From NCBI GenBank assembly GCA_003535955.1, contig DPZM01000150.1, positions 1-17,790 on the forward strand: 17,790 nt of DNA, in the 5' to 3' direction. Of the stretch, positions 7,392 to 15,529 are shown in pieces (the first letter of the stretch is position 1; each line of letters opens with the position of its first letter). The notes below the pieces were generated by a model, which searched no databases, was not told the origin of the DNA, and worked only from the letters and a program-made list of their open reading frames with translations. This DNA is from Lachnospiraceae bacterium (GTDB lineage: Bacteria; Bacillota; Clostridia; Lachnospirales; Lachnospiraceae). A program made the translations under genes and the position numbers.

Positions 7392-10183
7392 CCCTTATCT
7401 CCTTTTATTGAATTTATTACAGTGACCACCACATCCTTAACGGTCTGGTAATCAAACATATCATAAGCATCCTTCATCTTCTTTATATTTGAATTCAATT
7501 CCCCGCCGAAGTTCCGGCATGACAGATCGTTTATGATCTCCTCACATCTCTTAAGATTAACACTATTAAGGCTTTGCTGCAAATCGGTCATAACTTCGGG
7601 ATCCAGTTTTTCCAGCTCAAGTTCACCGAGTGAATCCCCTGCTTCCTCATCTCCTTCAAATGCGCCCTTCTCAACAAGGAGGGATTTGACTTTCTTAAGA
7701 AGCTCATTGAAGCTTTGAAGTGTGGGATCAAGGTTCTCCTCAATGAACTTCCTGTCATTGTCCTTGCCGGCGAATTCAAGCGCCTTGAACTTCTCCGAAA
7801 TATTTACGGCTCCTACCGAAGCTGAAGAAGACTTAAGGGCATGTACGTTGGTCGTAAAGAGATTTATATCCCCATCCATAAACTGTGCCGGGACACAGGC
7901 AAGCTTATCAAGCCCTTCCCCGTAGTAGGTATTGAGTACTGACAGGTACACATCCTCGCTTCCTCCGACATTGGCTATTCCCCTTTGGATGTCAAAGACA
8001 GTGGGATCAGGCTCGGGCCCCTTATTCATTTCCTTAACGGATTCCATGACCTCACCCTCGGCCTCCTCTGTAACGATAACAGCCATCTCTTCAGGCAGAT
8101 ACCGTCTTAACAGCCTTCCAAGGTGATAATCCTTAACAGGCTTGGCAATATAGTCATCAAAACCGTTGTCGATAAGCTTCTCTTTTACATCCCTTCCCAG
8201 CTCCGCTGTTATGCAGAGTATAGGTACCCTGGCATTCCTTCCCGGTATCTGTCTTATCCTTCTTAAGGTTTCTACGCCGTCCATCTCCGGCATCCTCTGA
8301 TCCAAAAGAATAAGATCGAACTCATAATCCTTAAGTATTTCCAGACACTCGCGGCCTGACGATGCTGTCTTTGCATATATTTCAAAGTCACCCAGAAGGG
8401 AACACATAACCTTCTGATTCACAAGGCTGTCATCAACCACAAGAACCCTTGCTTCCGGGAATATGAAACGTTCGGTGCTTCTTGTCCTCTCATAATCCCT
8501 TCGTTTCCATTCACCGTTAAGCACATCAACCATATTCAGACAGGATATGGGTTTTCTTAAAAGCCTGCAATTGCCGAAATCACCGCACACATGACCGTAA
8601 TCGGTGATCACGTATGTGATATCTTCAACCATCGTCGATGCCAGAATATCATACAAACCTTCGAAATCCCTCTCCCATACAAAGATGTGGGTGTACCTGT
8701 GATTCTCGATCTCATTCCTGAATGCCACAGGACCCATGGCGTAAACCGGATTAATCCTGATATCTTCACACAGATCCTTCCATATCTTCTCCTCGTCCCT
8801 GTCATGAAGATATATGAGGATCTTACGGCTTATGCCTTCATCGACGGTAAGCATCGGAGTGTCATCTATTATGTAGTTGGAAAACTCGAAAAGTATCGCG
8901 GTTCCGACGCCGACCACCGACTCGATCTTTAAGAAACCGTCCATTGTGGCCAGGAGTTCATTGCAGATGGATATTTCAAGTCCCAGTCCCTTAAGCGTGG
9001 CATTTCTTCTGGAATCGTACTTGTTAAAGGCTCCGAGAAGAGAATCAACATCGGCATCGGCCATGCCCGAACCGGTCTCCGCTATCCTGCACTTGAAGCG
9101 GACCGTATGTTCTTCAATGATCTTCTCGCACTTTATCTCAAGAGACATGCTCCGTCTCTGATTCTGCTGGATCGAATTAAACAGCAGGTACATGAATATC
9201 TGCTTCAGGGCCTGAACATCTCCGAACAGATAGGTGGGTATGGTCCTGTCTATAAAGACAAAAAAGTCGGCATCTTCATCCTGCATTGACTTTGAAACCC
9301 TGTCGATCACATCCTTCATAATGTCCCTGAAGCTGAACTTGACCGGTTCATTTTCCCACTTGCCCGAGTCAAGCTTACTGTATATCAGAATGTTGTTCAC
9401 TATCCTTAGCAGCTGTGATGATGCTTCCTTTATGACTTCGGCCTGCTCTCTTGCGCCATCCGTAAGGTCCTCCTTAAGGATAAGCTCGTTCATGCCTACT
9501 ATGGAGTTCATGGGATTTCTGATCTCATGCGTCATGTTGGCCAGAAACCTGATCTTACTGAGCTCTGAGTTCCTTATTGATATGTATGACTGCTCCTTCT
9601 TTACTTTGGTCCTGTTAAAGAGAGCCGTCTGATACGCAACAACAAGCACCGGAACAAGACATGCAAAGAGGAAATTAAACATCTTCTCCGCAAATGTACA
9701 GCCCGTTTCAAGGTAATAATCAAAGAGTTCCCTGTGAATGTAGCTGAAATAGAGCATTTCACCGTAATATGCGAACTCGCACGTGGCAACAAGCCACACT
9801 CCCCTGCCCTCTATCGTAAAAAAAGTAAGCACGATCGCAGATGTCAGCAGGACCGGAATACCGTTATAAATAAATCCCGTCACAAAATAAAACAGGGGCA
9901 GTATAAGAAAACAGGTTACAAAACACAGGACATACGATATTATCTTGTACTCCTTAAATCTGTACAAAACGTATGTGAAAACAAGCATCACCATAAGAAA
10001 CACAAACTCAAGGATCTGTACCGGCATACCAAAGCCCGCAAAAGGTGAAATGATCATGCTGAGGATAAGCACCGATATGGTATATCCGGCAACAAGATAG
10101 AATTTCTTGCTGGCCATGGGAATATTTTCATCATACAGGTATTCGATTATGTGATTTATTCTTGTCCTTAACTTTTCCTTCAT
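7388..10183 (-). CDS. Hybrid histidine kinase with two receiver-like domains and Hpt
   Basis: This is a 931-residue membrane signalling protein. About six transmembrane segments lie within residues 29-188. The dimerisation domain has phospho-acceptor H219 (NMTHEIRNP). The ATP-binding domain (about 280-435) keeps N336 and a GLGLE turn (399-403) but is eroded: the first N-box Asn is Y332, the usual KYT is QQN, and the G1 Asp is E369 (AETGSGM). Residues about 453-557 look like a receiver without acceptor Asp (W503 near its place) but with a terminal RKP. A true receiver follows (about 578-695; D584/D585, D628, T659, K681), then an Hpt domain with H781 (NVHALKSSSASVGA) and an acidic linker plus small helical C-terminal region (about 850-931). 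It starts eight bases after the 704-aa kinase gene and overlaps punA. It may serve mainly as a phosphotransfer hub rather than an active kinase; the ligand is unknown. Confidence 0.9.
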   Translation of the reverse strand: MKEKLRTRINHIIEYLYDENIPMASKKFYLVAGYTISVLILSMIISPFAGFGMPVQILEFVFLMVMLVFTYVLYRFKEYKIISYVLCFVTCFLILPLFYFVTGFIYNGIPVLLTSAIVLTFFTIEGRGVWLVATCEFAYYGEMLYFSYIHRELFDYYLETGCTFAEKMFNFLFACLVPVLVVAYQTALFNRTKVKKEQSYISIRNSELSKIRFLANMTHEIRNPMNSIVGMNELILKEDLTDGAREQAEVIKEASSQLLRIVNNILIYSKLDSGKWENEPVKFSFRDIMKDVIDRVSKSMQDEDADFFVFIDRTIPTYLFGDVQALKQIFMYLLFNSIQQNQRRSMSLEIKCEKIIEEHTVRFKCRIAETGSGMADADVDSLLGAFNKYDSRRNATLKGLGLEISICNELLATMDGFLKIESVVGVGTAILFEFSNYIIDDTPMLTVDEGISRKILIYLHDRDEEKIWKDLCEDIRINPVYAMGPVAFRNEIENHRYTHIFVWERDFEGLYDILASTMVEDITYVITDYGHVCGDFGNCRLLRKPISCLNMVDVLNGEWKRRDYERTRSTERFIFPEARVLVVDDSLVNQKVMCSLLGDFEIYAKTASSGRECLEILKDYEFDLILLDQRMPEMDGVETLRRIRQIPGRNARVPILCITAELGRDVKEKLIDNGFDDYIAKPVKDYHLGRLLRRYLPEEMAVIVTEEAEGEVMESVKEMNKGPEPDPTVFDIQRGIANVGGSEDVYLSVLNTYYGEGLDKLACVPAQFMDGDINLFTTNVHALKSSSASVGAVNISEKFKALEFAGKDNDRKFIEENLDPTLQSFNELLKKVKSLLVEKGAFEGDEEAGDSLGELELEKLDPEVMTDLQQSLNSVNLKRCEEIINDLSCRNFGGELNSNIKKMKDAYDMFDYQTVKDVVVTVINSIKGDKG

Positions 10184-10191
10184 AAAGTCTT

Positions 10192-12306
10192 CTACTCGTT
10201 AATATATTCGATCATGTTCCTTGGAAGCAGGTTCTTGAGTGACTTTTCGATCCGGTCTATCTCAAGAGGCTTGCTGATAAAGTCATCAAAGCCGGCCTCT
10301 ATAAACATCTCTTTAGCTCCGTTGATAACATTCGCCGTAAGTGCCACGATCGGAACACCTGCCTTTGCCGGATCCTTCATAGCCCTTATGGCTTCAAGTG
10401 TATCTATACCGTTCATTTCAGGCATCATATAGTCAAGATAAACAAGATCGATGCGCTCCCTCTCGAGTACACTCAGTGCCTCCCTGCCGCTTAGCGCCGT
10501 AAGGACAGTGGCTCCATACTTCCTTAATATGCCGCTTGCCACATTAAGGTTGGTAAGGTTATCATCCACGACAAGGATCCTGGCCCTGCTGCACTTGAAG
10601 CCATCCTTCCTTACAACCTCTCTTGCATAAGGTGTATCCTTGTTAAGCAATACACTGGCTATGTTAAGTATATGGATAGGTCTTGTCATTACGTATCCGA
10701 CCTTGTTCATCGACACCGATTCATTAAGATTGGATATTATGACAAGGTGCTCCTTGTTTATCTCTCTCTCGAGGAACCTCATATCCCCGTAATACAGCTG
10801 CGACGAAATAAAGATATGTGAATAGGAGTTGCCCGAAACATAGCTCTCAAAAGTTCTCTTATCCGTAGCCATTTCGGAATATACATGGAGCGAATTGAAT
10901 ATCTTCCGAAGGGCCAGCCTCTCTTCCTCATCACTGACATATATAAGAACGCTGTATATGTCCGGGTTGCCTATATCTACAATACCGATCTTATCATCCA
11001 CCTGCATGGGTACATTGAATCCGAAATTGGAGCCGACATGATAACTTGACTTAACCGTTATCTCGCCGCCCATCTTGTCTATTATTTCCTTACAGATCGC
11101 AAGTCCCAGTCCTGTTCCTTCAACCGCATTGAGTCCGTCTTCCGTAAGGTTGATCCTCTTATACAATTCAAAGAGGTGGGGAATGTTCTCGGACTTGATG
11201 CCGACACCGGTATCCTCTATCTCAGCCTTTAAGGTTATTTCGTTATTATTGGCGGCCTCCCCGTAAACTCTTAATACAATACGGCCTTCCTTTGTATACT
11301 TGACAGCATTGTTCAGGATGTTTATGAAAACCTGACGAAGCCTGGGACCGTCACCGAATAAGAACCTGGGAAGTCCGTCATCTATCTCCACGAAGAAGTT
11401 AACGGAGGAATCCATAAGCCTTACCGAAGTCATATTGATTATCTCCATGAGAAGTCCCGCAAGATCATATCTTATATTGCTTATGGTTATCTCCTGGGAA
11501 CCTGTCTTACTCAAGTCCATAACCTCGTCGGTAAGGGATAAAAGGGCGTTGGATGAATTCAATATGTTATATACATACTCCTTGACCCTGTCATTGACAT
11601 CCTGGTCAAGCAGAAGGTCTATCGTTCCGATGATCGCATTCATCGGTGTCCTTATTTCATGAGACATATTGACAAGGAAAATATCCATGCTGACATAGGC
11701 GTTAAGCGCATCAACATGGAGTTTTTCAAGGTTGGCTTCTTCCTTTTTATTAAGATACATGCGGAACCGTATGGCCGCGCCGCAGGTTATGCCCGTAATA
11801 ACGATACCTACAAGTACCGCCTGATAATCCAGTACTGTTTCCCTTGCAGTATCAGCCTCGATCGACCTTAGCATCTGACCCACATACAGAAGGATCAGAT
11901 ACAGGGTCAGATCGAAACAGGTCATTATTGTGGCCCATCTTCTGGAAAGGAGTAAGACATTGTATAGAAGCCCGAATATGAAATACACGGGAATACAGAA
12001 GGATATCTTGCCGTATTCGAAATACAGCATGGGAAAAAGAATGATATTTACTGCAAGCGACATGATAATGGCATGCAGCTCGTACTTACGGGTAATGTTT
12101 CCGATATAAAGGGTATAGAGGGACATAGCTGCCATAACCGCAACCACAAGGAAGGACCGAAGGGTTGGGAAAAAGATCCTTATAAGAAGGGTCGAAAACA
12201 GCAAAGCCATGGTTGCAATGATATGCATTCCGTTATATATCTTGACTTCATCCGAAAGGTCATCACCGAAGTATCTGATTTTAAGTTTATTAAGCGTTTT
12301 ATCCAT
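10192..12306 (-). CDS. Hybrid histidine kinase with degenerate and true receivers, no Hpt
   Basis: This is a 704-residue membrane sensor kinase. Six hydrophobic segments (about 28-46, 50-70, 78-96, 101-121, 126-146, 162-180) form a membrane sensor with little extracytoplasmic sequence. The catalytic core is canonical: H216 in NMSHEIRTPMNAIIG, an N-box with N329 and N333 (QVFINILNNAVKYT), G1 D365 (EDTGVGI) and G2 GTGLGLAI (397-404). Residues about 450-556 resemble a receiver but lack the acceptor Asp (SHIFISSQ) and have Arg instead of the conserved Lys (TRPIHI). The C-terminal receiver is complete (D581/D582, D625, T657, K679). No Hpt is attached, so phosphate leaving its receiver needs an external Hpt such as the one in the next gene. 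It lies 15 bases after the HD-GYP gene. Its layout parallels the 931-aa protein, suggesting an old duplication. Confidence 0.92.
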   Translation of the reverse strand: MDKTLNKLKIRYFGDDLSDEVKIYNGMHIIATMALLFSTLLIRIFFPTLRSFLVVAVMAAMSLYTLYIGNITRKYELHAIIMSLAVNIILFPMLYFEYGKISFCIPVYFIFGLLYNVLLLSRRWATIMTCFDLTLYLILLYVGQMLRSIEADTARETVLDYQAVLVGIVITGITCGAAIRFRMYLNKKEEANLEKLHVDALNAYVSMDIFLVNMSHEIRTPMNAIIGTIDLLLDQDVNDRVKEYVYNILNSSNALLSLTDEVMDLSKTGSQEITISNIRYDLAGLLMEIINMTSVRLMDSSVNFFVEIDDGLPRFLFGDGPRLRQVFINILNNAVKYTKEGRIVLRVYGEAANNNEITLKAEIEDTGVGIKSENIPHLFELYKRINLTEDGLNAVEGTGLGLAICKEIIDKMGGEITVKSSYHVGSNFGFNVPMQVDDKIGIVDIGNPDIYSVLIYVSDEEERLALRKIFNSLHVYSEMATDKRTFESYVSGNSYSHIFISSQLYYGDMRFLEREINKEHLVIISNLNESVSMNKVGYVMTRPIHILNIASVLLNKDTPYAREVVRKDGFKCSRARILVVDDNLTNLNVASGILRKYGATVLTALSGREALSVLERERIDLVYLDYMMPEMNGIDTLEAIRAMKDPAKAGVPIVALTANVINGAKEMFIEAGFDDFISKPLEIDRIEKSLKNLLPRNMIEYINE

Positions 12307-12321
12307 TCTGTGAATCGATCC

Positions 12322-13377
12322 TTAATCAGCAGCGTGTTCGTATTTATCGGCTCCCGAAACGAATATCTCGACAAGATCCGGGTCATAGTGGGTACCGCTC
12401 CACAGGCTCAGCCTTTTAACGGCTTCAATGTGCGATAAAGGATCGGCACCGTCATTATGGTTTCTGAAATTGTCGTAACTGTTAACTATAGCAAGTATTC
12501 TTGCTTCAAGCGGTATATCCGTAGTCATCAGGCGGTCCGGATACCCCTTCCCGTCCCATCTTTCATGATGTGACCGGCACAGATTATATACATAAGTGAA
12601 AAAAGCATTCTTCGATATTGCTTCGGTAACCTTCTTGCAGGCTTCCGCTCCTATTATCGTGTGGGCATGGTTGAACTCCTTCTCCTGCAAGGACAGATCA
12701 CCCATATCTGCAAGACACCGGTCGGTCATACACAGCTTGCCCATATCATGGAGCTTGCTTGCGAATACAAGCTTCTCCTTGTCTGATTCCGCAATGGCGT
12801 ACTTCCCGGTTGCCATTATATCTTCCATAAAGATATCCATGTATTTCTGTACGCGTTCGCAATGACCCGCTATCATGTGGGACCTGCCGGCCATCAGGGA
12901 TGCGAACATCTCAACCAGGGCATATTCAAGCTCCACGATGTTGTGAACCTTTTCCTTAAGTGTATTTGACAGGTTCTCATTGTATCTTTTAAGCTTGCGT
13001 TCGCTCTCTATCTGCTGGACATGGACATCAAGACGTTTGCGTAAAAGGGCTGTCGTATAGGGCTTTTTGATATAATCAACAGCTCCCAGATAATAGCCCT
13101 CAACCTCTGTTGTCGGATCGTCCTGGGCTGTAAGGAATATGACCCGTACATCGGCAAGCCTGGGATCGTTGCGCATTTCCGAGAGTACATAGAACCCGTT
13201 TATATCAGGCATATCGATATCCAGGAGGATGATGTCGGGCGGATCAGGCATATCCCGTAGGAATTCAAGAGCCGTCTTGCCGGCGTTGACCGGAACGACT
13301 TCATATATCTCCTCCAATACCTTCTTAGCCATGATAAGATTGGTCATGTTGTCGTCAACTATCATAACTTTGAACAT
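12322..13377 (-). CDS. Response regulator with HD-GYP domain (cyclic-di-GMP phosphodiesterase-like)
   Basis: This is a 351-residue cytoplasmic response regulator of RpfG-like layout. The receiver (1-120) has D8/D9, acceptor D53 (ILLDIDMPDINGF), T83 and K105 (IKKP). A coiled linker (about 122-150) leads to an HD-GYP domain: H172 (GHCERV), H210/D211 (SKLHDMGK), H237/H239, and the signature HHERWDGKGYP (270-280). Studied HD-GYP enzymes hydrolyse cyclic-di-GMP to pGpG or GMP. The usual ADvfDALTsdRPYR segment is altered to VNSYDNFRNH, replacing a conserved metal-ligand Asp by N299, so activity is uncertain. A strong ribosome binding site (GGGAGGATCTT) precedes the ATG. It lies 18 bases after the VWA gene and 15 bases before the 704-aa kinase, making it the likely output of those kinases. 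Confidence 0.93.
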   Translation of the reverse strand: MFKVMIVDDNMTNLIMAKKVLEEIYEVVPVNAGKTALEFLRDMPDPPDIILLDIDMPDINGFYVLSEMRNDPRLADVRVIFLTAQDDPTTEVEGYYLGAVDYIKKPYTTALLRKRLDVHVQQIESERKLKRYNENLSNTLKEKVHNIVELEYALVEMFASLMAGRSHMIAGHCERVQKYMDIFMEDIMATGKYAIAESDKEKLVFASKLHDMGKLCMTDRCLADMGDLSLQEKEFNHAHTIIGAEACKKVTEAISKNAFFTYVYNLCRSHHERWDGKGYPDRLMTTDIPLEARILAIVNSYDNFRNHNDGADPLSHIEAVKRLSLWSGTHYDPDLVEIFVSGADKYEHAAD

Positions 13378-13395
13378 AAGATCCTCCCTAACCGA

Positions 13396-14607
13396 TCATT
13401 TACTCTGCATCAGATACTTCATCCCGTCCTTAAGACCGTCAACCGTGAGCCTGTTCATCTTAAACAATCCCTTTACAGCTGTCTCAGCCTCCCGCCAGGG
13501 TGCATTGCCAGGTGCCATTTTGGGATTAAGCCATATTATCCTCTTGAAGTTCTTCTTCATGAGCCTGAGCCACTCATAACCCGATAATCCGTCATTGGGG
13601 CCCCTGTAATTACCCGTATCGGAATAGAGCTCCTCGGGAGCCATGGCCGCATCGCCCACGATTATGACCTTATAATCACTGTCAAGATTCTTGAATATCC
13701 ATTCGGTCTCTATCCAGTCACCGAATTCACACTCAGGTGAATTATAGAGCCTTGCATAGATGCAATTGTGGAAATAGTAGGTCTTAACATCCTTAAAGTG
13801 GTTGGACTTGTTGACCGACTGAAAAAGCTCATTGAGCAGTGTTGAATACGGGATCATGGTACCACCCGAATCCATGAGCAGAAGGAGCTTTACCGTATTC
13901 TTCCTGGGCCTTGAGAATTCAAGCTGTAAGCACCCTCCGTTATTGCATGTCTTATTTATCGTTTCGTCTATATCAAGTTCGGTCTTTGGTACATCAAGCC
14001 TTGTGGAGAACTGCCTTAACTTCCTGAGAGCAACCTGGAACTGCCTGTTGTCAAGGACCCTGTCATTCCTGAAATCCCTGAACTTCCTCTCCCCAATGAC
14101 CTGAAAGGCCGACTGATAACCGGTCGTTCCTCCGATCCTGACGCCGCCCATATGACCGCCCAGATTACCGAAGGATGAATTGCCCATGGTTCCGATCCAC
14201 TGGTTACCACCGTTGTGCTCGCTCTCCTGGTCCTTCTGGCGTTCCCTGAACTTCTCAAGGACCTCTTCCTTTGTCTCCTCGATCCTGTTGACCTCGCCAT
14301 CGATAAGCTTCTTCATCATCTCCTGCTCGGCACTCTGTGCAAAATCAGACTTATCAAGCCATCGCTTCATCTGTTCGGAAACATCCTCGGGTTCCATGTG
14401 GATGCCCTTGAAATAGTCATTAAAGAGCATATCGTATTTATCAAATTCATTCTCATTCTTACACAGGATCATCCTCGAGATATAATAGAATTCTGTAAGA
14501 CTGGCATGGGTAAGTCCCTTGTCGATCGCATCGATAAGGGTCAGCCACTCCGAAAGTGATATATCCATTTCATGATCCCTAAGAAAGAAGAAATAATCAG
14601 TAAACAT
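13396..14607 (-). CDS. CoxE-like von Willebrand factor A domain protein
   Basis: This is a 403-residue protein of the VWA family that partners MoxR-type AAA ATPases. An N-terminal helical part (about 1-125) is followed by a Gly-rich linker (about 133-165, including FGNLGGHMGGVRIGG) that I recall as a hallmark of this family. The VWA domain begins around 238. Its MIDAS motif is D246-x-G248-x-T250 (LMDSGGTM) rather than the classical DxSxS, with a further acidic site at D319 (IIVGDAAMAP). There is no signal peptide or membrane segment, so it should be cytoplasmic. The start overlaps the AAA ATPase gene by 11 bases, consistent with the two acting as one complex. Known MoxR-VWA pairs help assemble or activate other proteins, often metalloenzymes; no obvious client is in the window, so the target here is unknown. 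Confidence 0.85.
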   Translation of the reverse strand: MFTDYFFFLRDHEMDISLSEWLTLIDAIDKGLTHASLTEFYYISRMILCKNENEFDKYDMLFNDYFKGIHMEPEDVSEQMKRWLDKSDFAQSAEQEMMKKLIDGEVNRIEETKEEVLEKFRERQKDQESEHNGGNQWIGTMGNSSFGNLGGHMGGVRIGGTTGYQSAFQVIGERKFRDFRNDRVLDNRQFQVALRKLRQFSTRLDVPKTELDIDETINKTCNNGGCLQLEFSRPRKNTVKLLLLMDSGGTMIPYSTLLNELFQSVNKSNHFKDVKTYYFHNCIYARLYNSPECEFGDWIETEWIFKNLDSDYKVIIVGDAAMAPEELYSDTGNYRGPNDGLSGYEWLRLMKKNFKRIIWLNPKMAPGNAPWREAETAVKGLFKMNRLTVDGLKDGMKYLMQSK

Positions 14608-15421
14608 TGCGTTTCCTTACCGCCTCAAGATCCTCATCCTTCTTGACAACCGTTCCGATAAAGGGTAATTCGGCACATATCTTCTCGGTAGGTATACCCC
14701 CAAGCTGAAGGGCCCTTATCCAGTCGATAAGTTCCGATGTAGAGGGCTTCTTCTTCACATCCCTCAATTCCCTTATATCATAAAAGGCCTTAAGGGCTTC
14801 ACTCAGAAGATTCTCGTCCAGTTTATCAAAATGAGTCCTTACTATCTCACTCATCAGTTCCTTATCGGGAAACTCAATATAGTGGAAGATACATCTTCGA
14901 AGGAAAGCATCCGGGAGTTCCTTCTCAGCATTGGATGTGATTATAACAATGGGACGGTGCTTGGCCTTAACCGTCTCCTTGGTCTCATGTATATAGAATT
15001 CCATCTGGTCAAGCTCCCACAGCAGGTCATTGGGAAACTCAAGATCCGCCTTATCGATCTCATCTATCAGAAGTACCACCTGGTCATCCGCGCTGAAGGC
15101 TTCACCCAACTTCCCCAGCTTAATATACCGGCTGATGTCGTCTACGCCTTCCTCTCCGAACTGGCCGTCATAAAGGCGCTGTATGGTATCGTATACATAT
15201 AATCCGTCCTGGGCTTTAGTTGTAGACTTGATGTTCCATATGATGAGCTTCATGTTAAGGGATTCCGCTATTGCCTGGGCAAGCATTGTCTTGCCGGTAC
15301 CGGGCTCACCCTTTATAAGAAGCGGCTTCTTAAGCATCCTCGCAACATTGACCGCCGACATAAGTTCCTGAGAAGCCACATATGTAGCGGTTGACTTAAA
15401 TCCATCCTTATTTATATCCAT
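14597..15421 (-). CDS. MoxR-type AAA+ ATPase
   Basis: This is a 274-residue AAA+ ATPase of the MoxR group. Walker A is GEPGTGKT (38-45), Walker B VVLLIDE (115-121, D120/E121), sensor 1 is ITSNAEKELP (161-170, N164), and the arginine-finger region is FLRRC (173-177). The C-terminal STSELIDWIRAL (227-238) resembles the sensor-2 region of this family. MoxR proteins form ring complexes that remodel client proteins together with VWA partners, matching the overlapping downstream VWA gene. A GGAG lies about six bases before the ATG. It is the first gene of the minus-strand run and follows the divergent promoter region shared with metF. The C-terminus is short compared with many MoxR proteins but fits the CoxD-like branch. 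Confidence 0.92.
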   Translation of the reverse strand: MDINKDGFKSTATYVASQELMSAVNVARMLKKPLLIKGEPGTGKTMLAQAIAESLNMKLIIWNIKSTTKAQDGLYVYDTIQRLYDGQFGEEGVDDISRYIKLGKLGEAFSADDQVVLLIDEIDKADLEFPNDLLWELDQMEFYIHETKETVKAKHRPIVIITSNAEKELPDAFLRRCIFHYIEFPDKELMSEIVRTHFDKLDENLLSEALKAFYDIRELRDVKKKPSTSELIDWIRALQLGGIPTEKICAELPFIGTVVKKDEDLEAVRKRNVY

Positions 15422-15478
15422 TCTTTACTCCAATCTGTACTTTATTGCTTTTCCGGTTCAAAGCGCTAAATCAAAACG

Positions 15479-15507
15479 TTGCCAATACTCCTTTTATATG
15501 ATAAGAT
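15479..15507 (+). promoter_or_regulatory. Predicted housekeeping promoter for metF
   Basis: TTGCCA (15479-15484), a 17-base spacer and TAAGAT (15502-15507) make a reasonable sigma-A type promoter reading towards metF. Transcription would start near 15514, giving a leader of about 90 bases that contains the double-hairpin repeat. This is a prediction from consensus only. Confidence 0.5.
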
Positions 15508-15526
15508 ATTTGAGCTGCAAAATCAA
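15498..15526 (-). promoter_or_regulatory. Predicted housekeeping promoter for the moxR operon
   Basis: On the minus strand TTGATT (plus 15521-15526), a 17-base spacer and TATCAT (plus 15498-15503) read towards moxR. Its -10 box overlaps the -10 box predicted for metF, so the two promoters would compete for RNA polymerase. The leader to moxR would be about 70 bases. This is a prediction from consensus only. Confidence 0.5.
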
Positions 15527-15529
15527 TAA

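Noticed and set aside
13396..15421. Defence or conflict system built on MoxR and VWA
   Set aside because: No nuclease, toxin-like effector, TerY/TerB-type protein or mobile-element signature accompanies the pair. The surroundings are core metabolism.
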